Assembly (NCBI GenBank): GCA_963205105.1
Contig: CAUJJW010000185.1
Coordinates: forward strand, 1 to 52,849
Length of the DNA stretch: 52,849 bases
Direction: 5' to 3'
From: Verrucomicrobiota bacterium
GTDB lineage: Bacteria; Verrucomicrobiota; Verrucomicrobiia; Limisphaerales; CAIMTB01
Shown: positions 26,389-35,286 of the stretch, in pieces
Numbering within the stretch: the first letter of the stretch is position 1
Layout: each line of letters opens with the position of its first letter
Position numbers and translations under genes: made by a program
Notes under the pieces: model-generated
The model's input: only the letters and a program-made list of their open reading frames with translations
Told to the model about the DNA's origin: nothing
Database searches by the model: none

Positions 26389-27111
26389 TCAGCGACCGAT
26401 GGCGAGGCGTTCGGCGAGGCGGGCTGGGAGTCCTGCATCCAGAATCTTCTTCTGGGCCTTGGGGATGTCGTAATCCAAGCGGCGCAATTCGATCGTGCTG
26501 TCGGCGGTGTCGTAAATCACATAGGCCGCACGCGGATTGTTGTCGCGGGGCTGGCCAACGCTGCCGACGTTCACGAAGTACTTCTTGCCTGGTTCGACCC
26601 GAAAGCGGGAGTAGGTGCCGCCGCGGACCACGGAGTCACGGACAAAGGCCACCGGCACGTGGGTGTGTCCGAAGAAACAAAGGGAGGTGTTCTGGTAGGT
26701 GAAGCTGGATGCGGCTTCCAGTTTGTCGAAGACGTACTGCCAGCGCTGTGGGGCATCGAGGGTGGCGTGAACGATCGTGAAACTGCCCACCAGCCGCAGA
26801 TACTTCAGGTCATTGAGCCACTTGCGATCTTCGGGAGATAGCTGCTGACGTGTCCAAGCGACAGCCTCCAAGGCGAGCGGATTGAATCCCTCGGCAAAAG
26901 CGTCATTGGAACAGTACTCGTCATGGTTGCCCTTGACGCAGGGCATGTTCATGTCCCGGACGATATCGAGGCATTCCTTGGGGCTGGCTCCGTAGCCCAC
27001 CACATCGCCGAGGCAGACGTGATGGGTGCATCCCTTTTCCTTGATATCCCGGAGAACGACCTCAAGGGCCTCCAGGTTGCCGTGAATGTCGGCGATTATC
27101 GCGTATCTCAT
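26389..27111 (-). CDS. Metallophosphoesterase (calcineurin-like, YfcE/ApaH-like family)
   Basis: 240 residues, cytoplasmic, no signal peptide. All motifs of a dinuclear metal phosphoesterase are present in order: ADIHGN near the start (DxH), GDVVGYG, KGNHDE, a mid-protein histidine in IVHATL, and FFGHTHVP. The C-terminal part carries FVNVGSVGQPRD as in small prokaryotic members. The substrate is probably a phosphodiester, nucleotide or phosphoprotein, and cannot be fixed further. It starts 10 bp after the acylphosphatase gene, so the two are likely co-transcribed. Confidence 0.9.
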   Translation of the reverse strand: MRYAIIADIHGNLEALEVVLRDIKEKGCTHHVCLGDVVGYGASPKECLDIVRDMNMPCVKGNHDEYCSNDAFAEGFNPLALEAVAWTRQQLSPEDRKWLNDLKYLRLVGSFTIVHATLDAPQRWQYVFDKLEAASSFTYQNTSLCFFGHTHVPVAFVRDSVVRGGTYSRFRVEPGKKYFVNVGSVGQPRDNNPRAAYVIYDTADSTIELRRLDYDIPKAQKKILDAGLPARLAERLAIGR

Positions 27112-27121
27112 CTGGCGTGTA

Positions 27122-27406
27122 CTACCGCAAAATCTGGAACCCCTTGAACCCTCCGCGCGGCGGCGTCGTCTTCAAGTCTTCGTCTCGAATCAAGGAACCA
27201 ACCCCGGATTCTCGAATGGCCTTTCGGAATGACTCCAGTTCCCGCATGTCACCTTCAGCCACGAGTTCCACGCGGCCGTCGGGAAGGTTCCTTACACTGC
27301 CGCAGACGTCAAAGCCTTCGGCGACTTCACGAGCGGCGTACCGGAAACCAACTCCCTGCACATTCCCGGAGTACAGGATGGTCAGTCGTTGGCGCTCGTC
27401 CTTCAC
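27122..27406 (-). CDS. acyP: Acylphosphatase
   Basis: About 94 residues. Hydrolyses carboxyl-phosphate bonds such as acetyl- or carbamoyl-phosphate. The active-site loop VQGVGFR with catalytic Arg is followed by GSVRNLPDGRVELVAEG with the catalytic Asn, and the chain ends in the family strand FQIL. GTG at 27406 is chosen because it gives the usual family length and places the first strand directly after the start; a TTG at 27469 would add 21 residues without family match. Neither has a Shine-Dalgarno. It sits upstream of the metallophosphoesterase in a two-gene unit. Confidence 0.88.
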   Translation of the reverse strand: MKDERQRLTILYSGNVQGVGFRYAAREVAEGFDVCGSVRNLPDGRVELVAEGDMRELESFRKAIRESGVGSLIRDEDLKTTPPRGGFKGFQILR

Positions 27407-27518
27407 GAAAGTGACCGCAACCGCCCTCCCGGACGTTCCTTCCCGATAAGGAGTTTCGTCGACGGGCAACTACGGAATCCGATTCAAACCGGGAGTGCCC
27501 GGTGGGCTCAACGAATTT

Positions 27519-27538
27519 GTTTCCCTGCGCTGGGAAAC
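27519..27538 (-). terminator. Candidate terminator of the sdh operon
   Basis: Hairpin GTTTCCC/GGGAAAC with a six-base loop about 20 bases after the sdhB stop. On the minus strand it is followed by AAATTCGTT and not by a T-run, so intrinsic termination is uncertain. Confidence 0.35.
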
Positions 27539-27559
27539 GCACAGGGGCTCCGCCGAAGC

Positions 27560-28342
27560 TCAACCCGCGCCACCTTCCTTGCCGGCCGCCCGGCCCACCG
27601 CCTCATGCATCAGCGCAGCCAGGTAGTCGCGGTTCATCCGGGTGATGAAATCCAGGCTGACTTCCTTGGGGCAAACGGCGGCGCAGGAACCGGTGACGGT
27701 GCAATTGCCGAAACCCTCCTCATCCATCTTGGCCACCATGGACAGCACGCGACGATGGCGCTCGGGACGGCCTTGGGGAAGCAGGCTGAGTTGGGAGACT
27801 TTCGCCGAGACGAACAGCATCGCACTGGCGTTCTTGCAGGCGGCGACGCATGCCCCGCAGCCGATGCACTGAGCCGCATCCATCGCGCGGTCGGCGATCT
27901 CCTTGGAAATGGGAATCGAGTTGCCGTCAGGGGCCGCTCCAGTTCGCACCGAAACATAGCCGCCCGACTGCATGATGCGATCGAATGCGGAACGGTCGAC
28001 GACCAGGTCCTTGAGGATGGGGAAGGGCTTGGCGCGGAACGGTTCAATCGTGATGGTGTCGCCATCCCGGAAACTCCGCATGTAAGTCTGACAGGTGGCG
28101 ATGGCCCGGCCTGGTCCGTGGGGTTTGCCGTTGATGTTCAGACAGCAGGTCCCGCAGATCCCCTCGCGACAGTCGTGGGCGAACGCGATGGGTTCTTCAC
28201 CACGGCTGGCCAGACGATCGTTGACCACGTCCAACATCTCGAGAAACGACATGTTGGGATTGAGGTCCGCGGCTTCGTAGTTTTTGAACTCGCCGGGAGA
28301 ATCCGGGCCCCTCTGACGCCAGACTCGGAGGTTGACTTTCAT
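27560..28342 (-). CDS. sdhB: Succinate dehydrogenase iron-sulfur subunit
   Basis: 260 residues from ATG at 28342; the longer frame runs into sdhA. Passes electrons from the flavoprotein to the membrane quinone site. The [2Fe-2S] site is C58, C63, C66 and C84 in [10 protein letters not shown] and ATCQTYM. The [4Fe-4S]/[3Fe-4S] ligands are C159, C162, C165 in [13 protein letters not shown] with C169, and C214, C220, C224 in [15 protein letters not shown]. All expected ligands are present. It is the last gene of sdhCAB, 35 bp after sdhA. The sequence style fits the menaquinone-linked Bacillus/Wolinella/Bacteroidetes-like type. Confidence 0.95.
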   Translation of the reverse strand: MKVNLRVWRQRGPDSPGEFKNYEAADLNPNMSFLEMLDVVNDRLASRGEEPIAFAHDCREGICGTCCLNINGKPHGPGRAIATCQTYMRSFRDGDTITIEPFRAKPFPILKDLVVDRSAFDRIMQSGGYVSVRTGAAPDGNSIPISKEIADRAMDAAQCIGCGACVAACKNASAMLFVSAKVSQLSLLPQGRPERHRRVLSMVAKMDEEGFGNCTVTGSCAAVCPKEVSLDFITRMNRDYLAALMHEAVGRAAGKEGGAG

Positions 28343-28377
28343 GGTGGGAGAGAGCGTGGAAATGGCAGACGTCGGAC

Positions 28378-30291
28378 TTATTTGTAGGAGCGGGTGGCGA
28401 GCGTGGTGAACTCGTAGTTGAGCGATTCGGTGTGGCGTTCCGGCTTTTGCCCGTCGCCTTTGAACTCCCAGACCGCGGCGTGGGCGAAACGTTCGTCGTC
28501 GCGTTTGCATTCGCCCGCTTCCTGGGATTCCTCCCGGAAGTGACAGCCGCAGCTCTCGGTCCGCGTGAGGGCGTCCATGCACATCACCTCACCGAGTTCG
28601 AGGAAGTCGGCCACCCGGTGGGCGACCTCCAGGGACTGGTTCATGGAAAGGGATTCGCCGAGCACGTTGACGTCCTTCCAGAATTCGGCCCGGAGTTCGG
28701 GGATGGCCTGCAACGCCTTCTCCAGTCCGGCCTGGTTTCGTGCCATGCCGCAACCATCCCAGAGAATCTTGCCGAGTTGTTTGTGGAAATAGGACACGTT
28801 GCGTTTGCCCCGGATGGAGAGAAGCCGTTGCACCCGTTCCTGGGTCTCCTTCTCCGCCGTGGTGAACGCAGCGGCATCCGTCTTGGGAGTCGTGCCCGGT
28901 TTCACCGAGGCCAGGTAATCCCCAATGGTGTAGGGAATGACAAAGTAGCCGTCCGCCAGTCCCTGCATCAGCGCCGACGCACCCAGACGATTGGCGCCGT
29001 GGTCGGAGAAGTTCGCTTCGCCCAGGACAAAGAGCCCCGGCACGTTGGACATCAGGTTGTAGTCCACCCAGAGCCCACCCATGGTGTAATGGACGGCCGG
29101 GAAAATCCGCATCGGCGCCTGATAGGCGTCCTCGCCGGTGATCTCGTGATAGATGTCAAACAGGTTGGCGTACCGTTCCTTGATCGTCTTGAGACCCAAT
29201 CGGTTGATGGAATCCGAGAAATCCAGGTACACGCCCAGCCCGCTGGTCCCAACCCCGCGGCCTTCGTCGCAGACCCGTTTCGCCGCGCGACTGGCGATAT
29301 CGCGGGGCGCAAGGTTGCCGTAGGCGGGGTACATGCGCTCCAGGTAGTAGTCGCGTTCATCCTCCGGAATCTGACCGGGCGGGCGATGATCGGCCTGCTT
29401 CTTGGGCACCCAGCAGCGTCCGTCGTTGCGCAGGGATTCCGACATGAGCGTCAGTTTCGACTGGTAGTCGCCTCTGACGGGAATGCAGGTCGGATGGATT
29501 TGGGTAAAGCAGGGATTGGCGAAGCCGGCGCCACGGCGGTAGGCACGCCAGATCGCGGTGGCGTTGGAGCCCCGGGCGTAGGTCGACAGGTTGAAGACGT
29601 TCCCGTAGCCCCCGGTCGCCAGAATCACCGCATCGGCGGCATGTCGCTCCACCGCGCCGGTATTGATGTTGCGGGTGATGATGCCCTTGGCCTGACCGTC
29701 GATGAGCACCAGGTCCAGCATCTCCGTGTTGGGAAAGAGCTGCACCGCCCCCGATCCCACCTGCTTGCACAGCGCCGAATAGGCGCCCAGCAGGAGCTGC
29801 TGGCCCGTCTGGCCCCGGGCATAAAAGGTGCGCGACACCTGGGCGCCACCGAAGGAACGGTTGGCGAGCAGTCCCCCGTATTCCCGGGCGAAAGGCACAC
29901 CTTGGGCGACACATTGGTCGATGATCCTGACACTGACCTCCGCCAGTCGGTGAACGTTCGCTTCGCGCGCACGAAAATCGCCGCCCTTGATCGTGTCGTG
30001 AAACAGGCGGTAAACGCTGTCGCCGTCGTTCTGGTAGTTCTTGGCGGCATTGATCCCGCCCTGGGCCGCGATGGAGTGGGCGCGGCGTGCGCTGTCATGG
30101 AAACAGAACGCCTTGACGCGATACCCGAGTTCGGACAGCGACGCAGCGGCGGAGGCCCCGGCGAGGCCGGTCCCCACGACGATGACTTCATAGCGCCGTT
30201 TGTTGTTGGGAGAGACCAGCTTGATGCTGCCCTGGTGCCGCTTCCATTTCTCGGCCAGCGGTCCAGGCGGGGTCTTGGCTTCCAGTTTCAT
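28378..30291 (-). CDS. sdhA: Succinate dehydrogenase / fumarate reductase flavoprotein subunit
   Basis: 637 residues. Oxidises succinate to fumarate with covalently bound FAD on the cytoplasmic face. The N-terminal dinucleotide fold is [21 protein letters not shown]; the FAD-linkage region reads [20 protein letters not shown], with His of AHS the expected attachment site. Further signatures are [11 protein letters not shown], the substrate-side [17 protein letters not shown] and QIHPTCIP, the active-site region [11 protein letters not shown], and the flavin-binding [25 protein letters not shown]. The full set of residues supports an active enzyme. It starts 18 bp after sdhC. Confidence 0.96.
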   Translation of the reverse strand: MKLEAKTPPGPLAEKWKRHQGSIKLVSPNNKRRYEVIVVGTGLAGASAAASLSELGYRVKAFCFHDSARRAHSIAAQGGINAAKNYQNDGDSVYRLFHDTIKGGDFRAREANVHRLAEVSVRIIDQCVAQGVPFAREYGGLLANRSFGGAQVSRTFYARGQTGQQLLLGAYSALCKQVGSGAVQLFPNTEMLDLVLIDGQAKGIITRNINTGAVERHAADAVILATGGYGNVFNLSTYARGSNATAIWRAYRRGAGFANPCFTQIHPTCIPVRGDYQSKLTLMSESLRNDGRCWVPKKQADHRPPGQIPEDERDYYLERMYPAYGNLAPRDIASRAAKRVCDEGRGVGTSGLGVYLDFSDSINRLGLKTIKERYANLFDIYHEITGEDAYQAPMRIFPAVHYTMGGLWVDYNLMSNVPGLFVLGEANFSDHGANRLGASALMQGLADGYFVIPYTIGDYLASVKPGTTPKTDAAAFTTAEKETQERVQRLLSIRGKRNVSYFHKQLGKILWDGCGMARNQAGLEKALQAIPELRAEFWKDVNVLGESLSMNQSLEVAHRVADFLELGEVMCMDALTRTESCGCHFREESQEAGECKRDDERFAHAAVWEFKGDGQKPERHTESLNYEFTTLATRSYK

Positions 30292-30309
30292 GGGGAGTGG
30301 GAAATGGGG

Positions 30310-31032
30310 TTACTGGACGATGCGGAGGTAAACGGCGATGGGAATGGAGGCATAGCCCGCAAACAGGGCGATCGCCAGCACTTGAGCGCCCTTTTCCAGG
30401 CGTGTCCGCCAAACGCCTTCCTGGACACCCAGCGACTGGAACATCGCCGTCATGCCGTGGCTCAGGTGGAGGCAGAGCAAACCGATGGCGATGAGGTAGA
30501 ACAGGGAAACGATGGGCTGCTGGAAGCCGGCGATCAGCATCGCATGCACGTCCCGGTAGCCGCTCTGCGCCCCGGTCGTGACCAACAACTGGTTGAAATC
30601 CTTGGCTGGATGCGTGGACGGGAGCAGGTTGGCCACTGGCAACTGGGCCGTGTAATGGAGCAGGTGGTACACTACGAAGGCCGCAATCACCAAACCCGTG
30701 TGGAACATGTACCGGGATGCCCAAGAGGCGGCGTAGGGCCGGGTTCCTTCCACATAGTTGACGGGCCGTGCCGCCTTGTTTTGGGCCGTCAGGGAGATCG
30801 CCGCCCACACATGCAGCCCGACGATGGCGACCAACCCCAATCGAACCGCCCATAATACCCCGGCGCTGCTGTGCAGCAGGTGGGCGTAGGCGTTGATCTT
30901 CTCCTTGGGCAGGAAGATTTGAAGGTTGCCGACCAGATGGCCGATGACGAAAAGGACCAGCGCCGCTCCGGTGGCGCCCATGATGACCTTCTTGCCGATC
31001 GAGGATTGAAGGAGCAACTGCAGCGGTTTCAT
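30310..31032 (-). CDS. sdhC: Succinate dehydrogenase cytochrome b subunit (b558 type)
   Basis: 240 residues with five membrane helices, the single large anchor of the di-heme type found in Bacillus, Wolinella and Bacteroidetes; this explains why no sdhD is present. Candidate heme ligands are the membrane histidines in LFVIGHLVGN, LVAIVGLHVWAA, FVVYHLLHYTA and LLCLHLSHGMTAMFQ. It binds the flavoprotein/iron-sulfur module to the inner membrane and reduces menaquinone. First gene of sdhCAB, with a well-matched promoter about 100 bp upstream. Confidence 0.94.
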   Translation of the reverse strand: MKPLQLLLQSSIGKKVIMGATGAALVLFVIGHLVGNLQIFLPKEKINAYAHLLHSSAGVLWAVRLGLVAIVGLHVWAAISLTAQNKAARPVNYVEGTRPYAASWASRYMFHTGLVIAAFVVYHLLHYTAQLPVANLLPSTHPAKDFNQLLVTTGAQSGYRDVHAMLIAGFQQPIVSLFYLIAIGLLCLHLSHGMTAMFQSLGVQEGVWRTRLEKGAQVLAIALFAGYASIPIAVYLRIVQ

Positions 31033-31121
31033 GGCTGATGGGCTCGCACCCCCGATCGGAACCTCCGACCGTAAGGAAAGCCGAAACAGATCATTAGATT
31101 GTTTGTTTTTTCCGGCCTACG

Positions 31122-31133
31122 ATTTCGCGAAAT
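31122..31133. promoter_or_regulatory. Perfect 12-bp palindrome at the sdh transcription start
   Basis: ATTTCGCGAAAT lies directly downstream of the predicted -10 box of the sdh promoter, where a bound repressor would block initiation. No regulator is known to bind it; an operator role is inferred from symmetry and position. Confidence 0.4.
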
Positions 31134-31161
31134 TCTTATGGAAGGCTCCGACAGTGGTCAA
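31133..31161 (-). promoter_or_regulatory. Sigma70-type promoter of sdhCAB
   Basis: Minus-strand TTGACC (31156-31161), 17-bp spacer, TAAGAA (31133-31138). This is the best -35 match in the window (five of six). It leaves a leader of about 95 bases before sdhC. Confidence 0.5.
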
Positions 31162-31216
31162 CCTTCAGCAGAAAGAAAATCGTGAACAAAACGTTTTGAC
31201 CCGATTTTACGGACCT

Positions 31217-31939
31217 TTAGAGGGCTCCCAACCGAATCGCCACTTCCCGCAGCGACTGGATTTGAAGGTCGGCCGAGGGGGTCTCGCGTCGGAGGTGGAG
31301 CGCGGAGAAGCCGGCGGTGGTAGCACCAGCGAAATCATCCTGAAGCTCGTCGCCGACGTGAAGAACGGCGGACGCCGGTCGCCCGAGCCGCCGGAGAGCT
31401 TCCTGGTAAATGACGGGAGAAGGTTTTGCGAAACCTGTCTCACAAGACACCAGGATCGAATTGAAATAGCGGTCCAGTCGCAGGTCGCGCAGGAGTGGCC
31501 TCAGCCGGTCGTCCCAGTTGGAAATGATACCCAGATCCAATCCAATCCCGGCCAGGGCCTCAATGGTGGGGATGACGTCGTCGAATATCTGCCAGGCGCT
31601 GACCTGGGCGAACTCGGCGTACAGCTCGGGAAAGAAGGTCTCGCTGGGCGGGCGCGGCACCAGCCCTTCAAAAACACGATCAACCAGTCGGGCCCAGTCT
31701 TCGCGGCCGTGGTGGAAGGGCCGGGACTGCTTCCAGACCTCGGAGAAACGCCGGTTCAGCATGTCGGCGGACAATCCCTGAGTCCCATGTCGGGCGGCGA
31801 TGCGCGCGTAAATGGCCCCAACCGATGGATGGGGGGCGATCAGGGTCCCCCCGACGTCGAAGGTGACCGCTTCGATGCGCGAGGAACGTTCCAGGATGGT
31901 TCGGGGAAGCTTCAGGGGAGTGCCTGCTGGCGGAGCCAC
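31217..31939 (-). CDS. HAD superfamily hydrolase (REG-2/HDHD3-like)
   Basis: About 240 residues. Motif I is VTFDVGGTLIAP (DxGGT form, nucleophile Asp), motif II is the strand LGIISNWDD, motif III Lys lies in FAKPSPVIYQEAL, and motif IV is HVGDELQDDFAGATTAGF. This order fits a cytoplasmic phosphohydrolase of the HAD-IA type with a helical cap. The start is uncertain: GTG at 31939 is reported, but GTG at 31975 is also in frame. Either overlaps the 3' end of the esterase gene (stop at 31912), suggesting coupling. The substrate is unknown. Confidence 0.88.
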   Translation of the reverse strand: MAPPAGTPLKLPRTILERSSRIEAVTFDVGGTLIAPHPSVGAIYARIAARHGTQGLSADMLNRRFSEVWKQSRPFHHGREDWARLVDRVFEGLVPRPPSETFFPELYAEFAQVSAWQIFDDVIPTIEALAGIGLDLGIISNWDDRLRPLLRDLRLDRYFNSILVSCETGFAKPSPVIYQEALRRLGRPASAVLHVGDELQDDFAGATTAGFSALHLRRETPSADLQIQSLREVAIRLGAL

Positions 31940-32676
31940 TCGTAGAGGGCCGGGTTGCCGTACGTGTCGGTCCACGAATCATGACCCGCTTCAGGGTAGA
32001 CCGTGAGTCGGGCCGAATTGCCGATCATCTGGTAGGTGTCGACCATCCGCTGGGATTCTGCGAGCGCCACCACCGTGTCCTTGGCGCCGTGGAACGCCCA
32101 AACAGGCAATCGGGCCAACCGGTCCCGGCGTGCCCCTGACGACAACCGGACGGGCATGGGATCGCCTCCGCCACAGATGGGAACGACTGCGGCGAAGCGC
32201 TCCGGATTGGCGGCCGCCCAGGCCCAGGAGCCGTAGCCTCCCATGCTCAGGCCGGTGAGGTAGACTCGCTTGGGGTCAATGGCATGTCTGGCCATCGTTT
32301 CGTCCAGCAAGGCATTGAGTGTCTCCACGCTCCATGAACCGCCCGCAGGGCATTGGGGTGATAGAACGATGAATGGAAACGATGGGTTCCCTTGGGCGAG
32401 TTTGGGCGGTCCGTGAACGGCGACGAGTTGGACGTTTGTCCCGCGTTCTCCAGCGCCGTGGAGGAAGACGATAAGAGGCCATCGCGTTTCGGCCGACGCC
32501 TGGTATTCCTTGGGCAGGAACAGCAAGTAATCCAGGGCGATCTGCCGGGTCAAAGTCTTGGTGAACCGGCCTGGGTTCTGTCCGGTCGCCGCTGGTTGGG
32601 CGTGTGACGCACAGCCTACACCGCACAGGACTCCCACCAGGGCGATCCCGACATGGAAAAGAAGAAGCCGTCGCAT
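31912..32676 (-). CDS. Exported alpha/beta-hydrolase (esterase/phospholipase-like)
   Basis: 254 residues. A signal sequence (MRRLLLFHVGIALVGVLCGV) ends at Cys22; the lipobox is weak (GVGC), so it is either a lipoprotein or a plain secreted protein. The fold is the dienelactone-hydrolase/prolyl-oligopeptidase type: oxyanion region FLHGAGERG, nucleophile S144 in GLSMGG, acid in FHGAKDTVV, and catalytic His in EAGHDSW. This family includes feruloyl and acetyl-xylan esterases as well as carboxylesterases, so a role in polysaccharide or lipid breakdown is plausible but not shown. Its 3' end overlaps the HAD gene. Confidence 0.87.
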   Translation of the reverse strand: MRRLLLFHVGIALVGVLCGVGCASHAQPAATGQNPGRFTKTLTRQIALDYLLFLPKEYQASAETRWPLIVFLHGAGERGTNVQLVAVHGPPKLAQGNPSFPFIVLSPQCPAGGSWSVETLNALLDETMARHAIDPKRVYLTGLSMGGYGSWAWAAANPERFAAVVPICGGGDPMPVRLSSGARRDRLARLPVWAFHGAKDTVVALAESQRMVDTYQMIGNSARLTVYPEAGHDSWTDTYGNPALYEWLRQQALP

Positions 32677-32761
32677 GGAGATGCGCAGAGCCTAACGTTG
32701 AGGCCCTGCGGCGCTCAACAGATTCCGATCACCGAGAATTCCGCGGTTCTTAACGAACGCT

Positions 32762-33733
32762 TCAGACCAGCTTCAACTTCGGCAGATCCTGCAAGTCGAC
32801 CATGCCCACCGGTTGCCTCCGCGCGTTGACGGCAATGAGGTCATCGATGTTACGAAGGTCGAAGATGCGGACCGCCTCGGCGGCAAGGGCATCGGAACGC
32901 ACCGTGATGGGCCGTCGGGTCATCACCTCGGATATGGGGCGTTCCATCAGCCCCGCGTCCTGAGCCATGTGCCGGCGCAGGTCGCCATCGGTGAACACCC
33001 CGACCAAGCGTCCGCTGGGGTTGACCACGGCCACGCTCCCGGCTTTGGCGCGAGTCATGATCAGGAGAGCATCCCGGACAGAGGCGTGGGCGGGGCAGAC
33101 CGGATTGCGATCTCCGGTGCGCATCACGTCGGCCACGGTGAGGAGCAACGCCCTCCCGATGGCGCCCGCCGGATGGTACCTGGCGTATTGCGGTTTCTTG
33201 AACCCGCGCGCCTCCATGATGGTGATGGCCAGGGCATCACCGAGAGCGAGCATGGCCGTTGTGCTTGCCGTTGGGGCGAGGTTGAACGGGCATGCCTCCC
33301 GAGGAACCTTCGAGTTCAGGACCAAGTCGCTGTGCCGGGCCAGGGTGGACCGCAGGCCGCCGGTCATGGCGATGAGTTTTCCCGCGAGCCGCTTGAGCGC
33401 CGGGAGCAGGTTCAGCAGTTCGTCTGTTTCACCGGAGTAGCTGAGCGCCAGAACAACATCACCTTCATTGATGACGCCAAGATCGCCGTGAAGAGCGTCG
33501 ACCGCATCCAGCAGGACGCTGGTGGTGCCGGTACTGGTGAACGTGGCGGCGATTTTTCGTCCGATGTTTCCGGACTTTCCGATGCCAACAACGACCACTT
33601 TGCCGCGTTGTTGCAGGGCCTGGATGATCCACTCCACAGCTTGATCGAAGCTTTGGTTGAGTTGGCGGCCGACAGCCCGGAGGGCGGCGGATTCGATGGC
33701 GAGAACCTGGCGCGCACGCGCCTGATGTTGCAT
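32762..33733 (-). CDS. kdsD: Arabinose-5-phosphate isomerase
   Basis: 323 residues. Interconverts ribulose-5-phosphate and arabinose-5-phosphate, the first step to KDO for lipopolysaccharide, consistent with a Gram-negative envelope. The SIS domain has VVVGIGKSGNIGRKIAATF, ALHGDLGVI and LSYSGETDELL; the C-terminal half is two CBS repeats (VADVMRTGDRNPVC and ISEVMTRRPITVR). Length and order match KdsD/KpsF (E. coli KdsD 328). ATG at 33733 is preferred over the in-frame TTG at 33772. Divergent from the E2-E3 operon. Confidence 0.93.
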   Translation of the reverse strand: MQHQARARQVLAIESAALRAVGRQLNQSFDQAVEWIIQALQQRGKVVVVGIGKSGNIGRKIAATFTSTGTTSVLLDAVDALHGDLGVINEGDVVLALSYSGETDELLNLLPALKRLAGKLIAMTGGLRSTLARHSDLVLNSKVPREACPFNLAPTASTTAMLALGDALAITIMEARGFKKPQYARYHPAGAIGRALLLTVADVMRTGDRNPVCPAHASVRDALLIMTRAKAGSVAVVNPSGRLVGVFTDGDLRRHMAQDAGLMERPISEVMTRRPITVRSDALAAEAVRIFDLRNIDDLIAVNARRQPVGMVDLQDLPKLKLV

Positions 33734-33790
33734 GGCGGGCCGAAAACTGCCGCGGCGACGGCTGGGTTGCAACGCGGGCCTGCCCCAGAG

Positions 33791-33818
33791 TTGCGATCAT
33801 GGCAATGCGGGCTATAAG
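33791..33818 (+). promoter_or_regulatory. Candidate promoter of the first E2-E3 operon
   Basis: TTGCGA (33791-33796), 16-bp spacer, TATAAG (33813-33818, five of six to consensus). It would give a leader of about 80 bases. Confidence 0.45.
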
Positions 33819-33904
33819 CCTCCGCGGGCTGCGCGGCTGATCTTCGCAACAGAATCTTCTGGGCACCCACGGCTTCGGATCCGCAAACTACCGATTCGTT
33901 TTGT

Positions 33905-35260
33905 ATGGATGTCAAACTTCCCAACCTGGGTGAAGGAGCTGATTCTGGAACGGTCGTCAGCGTCCTCGTGAAACCCGGCGCCTCGGTCAAAAAGGGGCAA
34001 AACATTATCGAACTGGAGACCGGGAAAGCCGTGGCTCCCATCCCGTCACCCGCCGATGGTGTGGTATCGCGCCTTGCCGTGAAAGAGGGGGATAAGCTCA
34101 ACGTGGGCCAACTGATTCTCGCCCTGGAAGTGGCGGGAGGAACCACTCCGCCTCCGGCCGAAGTTCCAGCGGAAGGCGGGCATAAACCCGCCAAGGATTC
34201 CGCCCCCGCTCCCAAGAAAAAGGCGTCTGCGCCCCGAAGCCCCGCACCCGTGGCGGCGGATCCTGAGCCGGATTCGGTCGCAGAATCCGACGATGGCGAG
34301 GGTTTTGTGGAGGAAATCCTCCATGAAAATCCGTCCGCGGGACCCAATGCCCGCCGCATTGCCCGTGACCTCGGACTCGATCTCCGGGTCATCCCCGGAA
34401 CAGGTCGCAGCGGCCAGATCATGGTCGCCGACCTCCGTGAGTACATCGCACGTCTGCGGGCACTGGCAGCGCGCCCGAAGGTGGTGGTCGCCGCCCAGCC
34501 TGCCGCGACGCGCGAGGCCCGCGTTCCGGAGCCGGTTGCCATCGATTTTTCCCAGTGGGGGCCGGTCACGCTCAAGCCGCTGACTCAACTGCGCAAGACC
34601 ATCGCGAGCCGCATGGTCGAAAGTGCGACGACACTGCCAACGGTCACGCAGTTCGATGATGCGGATGTCACCGATCTGGATGCGTTGCGGAAAAAGTACG
34701 CCAGCGCTTACGAGGGGAAATCGGCGCGCCTGACCATGACGTCGTTTTTCGTCAAGACGGTGGCGGGGTTGCTCCGGAAACATCCCATTCTCAACGCCAG
34801 TCTGGACGAAGTCGCCGGGGCGATCGTTTACAAGGACTACGTGCATGTCGGGCTGGCCGTGGACACCGAAGCCGGACTTTTGGTTCCTGTCATCCGCGAT
34901 GCCGACAAGAAGGACCTGATCACCCTCTCCAAGGAGATCCAGGAACTGGCCCAGAAGGCGCGGGAGCGGAAGATCGGCCTGGCGGAGATGCAGGGTGGAA
35001 CCTTCACCATTTCGAATCAGGGAGGAATTGGTGGGGCCCATTTCACCCCCATCATCAACAAGCCTGAGGTGGCGATTCTGGGGCTGGGTCGGGGCAGCCT
35101 GAAGCCGGTGGTGCGGGATGGCCAGGTGACGCCGCGCCTGTTGGTGCCGCTGGCCCTGACGTATGACCACCGTCTGATTGACGGTGGAGCAGCAGCCCGC
35201 TTCACCGTGGATTTGGTGAACGCCCTCCAGGGTTTCCGCGAAGACGACGTCAAGATTTGA
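33905..35260 (+). CDS. pdhC: Dihydrolipoamide acetyltransferase (E2), pyruvate dehydrogenase type
   Basis: 451 residues. E2 core of a 2-oxoacid dehydrogenase complex. One lipoyl domain 1-80 with lipoyl Lys in ELETGKAVAPI; a Pro/Ala/Lys-rich linker 80-135; a peripheral-subunit-binding domain about 137-182 (GPNARRIARDLGLDLRVIPG); and the catalytic domain with the active-site histidine in TYDHRLIDGGAAARF. The lipoyl start (MDVKLPNLGEGADSG) and single lipoyl domain resemble the pyruvate type more than SucB. No E1 gene is beside it. The substrate assignment is by resemblance only; a branched-chain role cannot be excluded. It is followed 26 bp later by lpdA. Confidence 0.88.
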   Translation: MDVKLPNLGEGADSGTVVSVLVKPGASVKKGQNIIELETGKAVAPIPSPADGVVSRLAVKEGDKLNVGQLILALEVAGGTTPPPAEVPAEGGHKPAKDSAPAPKKKASAPRSPAPVAADPEPDSVAESDDGEGFVEEILHENPSAGPNARRIARDLGLDLRVIPGTGRSGQIMVADLREYIARLRALAARPKVVVAAQPAATREARVPEPVAIDFSQWGPVTLKPLTQLRKTIASRMVESATTLPTVTQFDDADVTDLDALRKKYASAYEGKSARLTMTSFFVKTVAGLLRKHPILNASLDEVAGAIVYKDYVHVGLAVDTEAGLLVPVIRDADKKDLITLSKEIQELAQKARERKIGLAEMQGGTFTISNQGGIGGAHFTPIINKPEVAILGLGRGSLKPVVRDGQVTPRLLVPLALTYDHRLIDGGAAARFTVDLVNALQGFREDDVKI

Positions 35261-35286
35261 GCCTCTAAGCCCGTTTCAACACTAAG

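Noticed and set aside
28432..30855. 807-codon plus-strand open frame
   Set aside because: Antisense to sdhA and sdhC, which carry complete family motifs.
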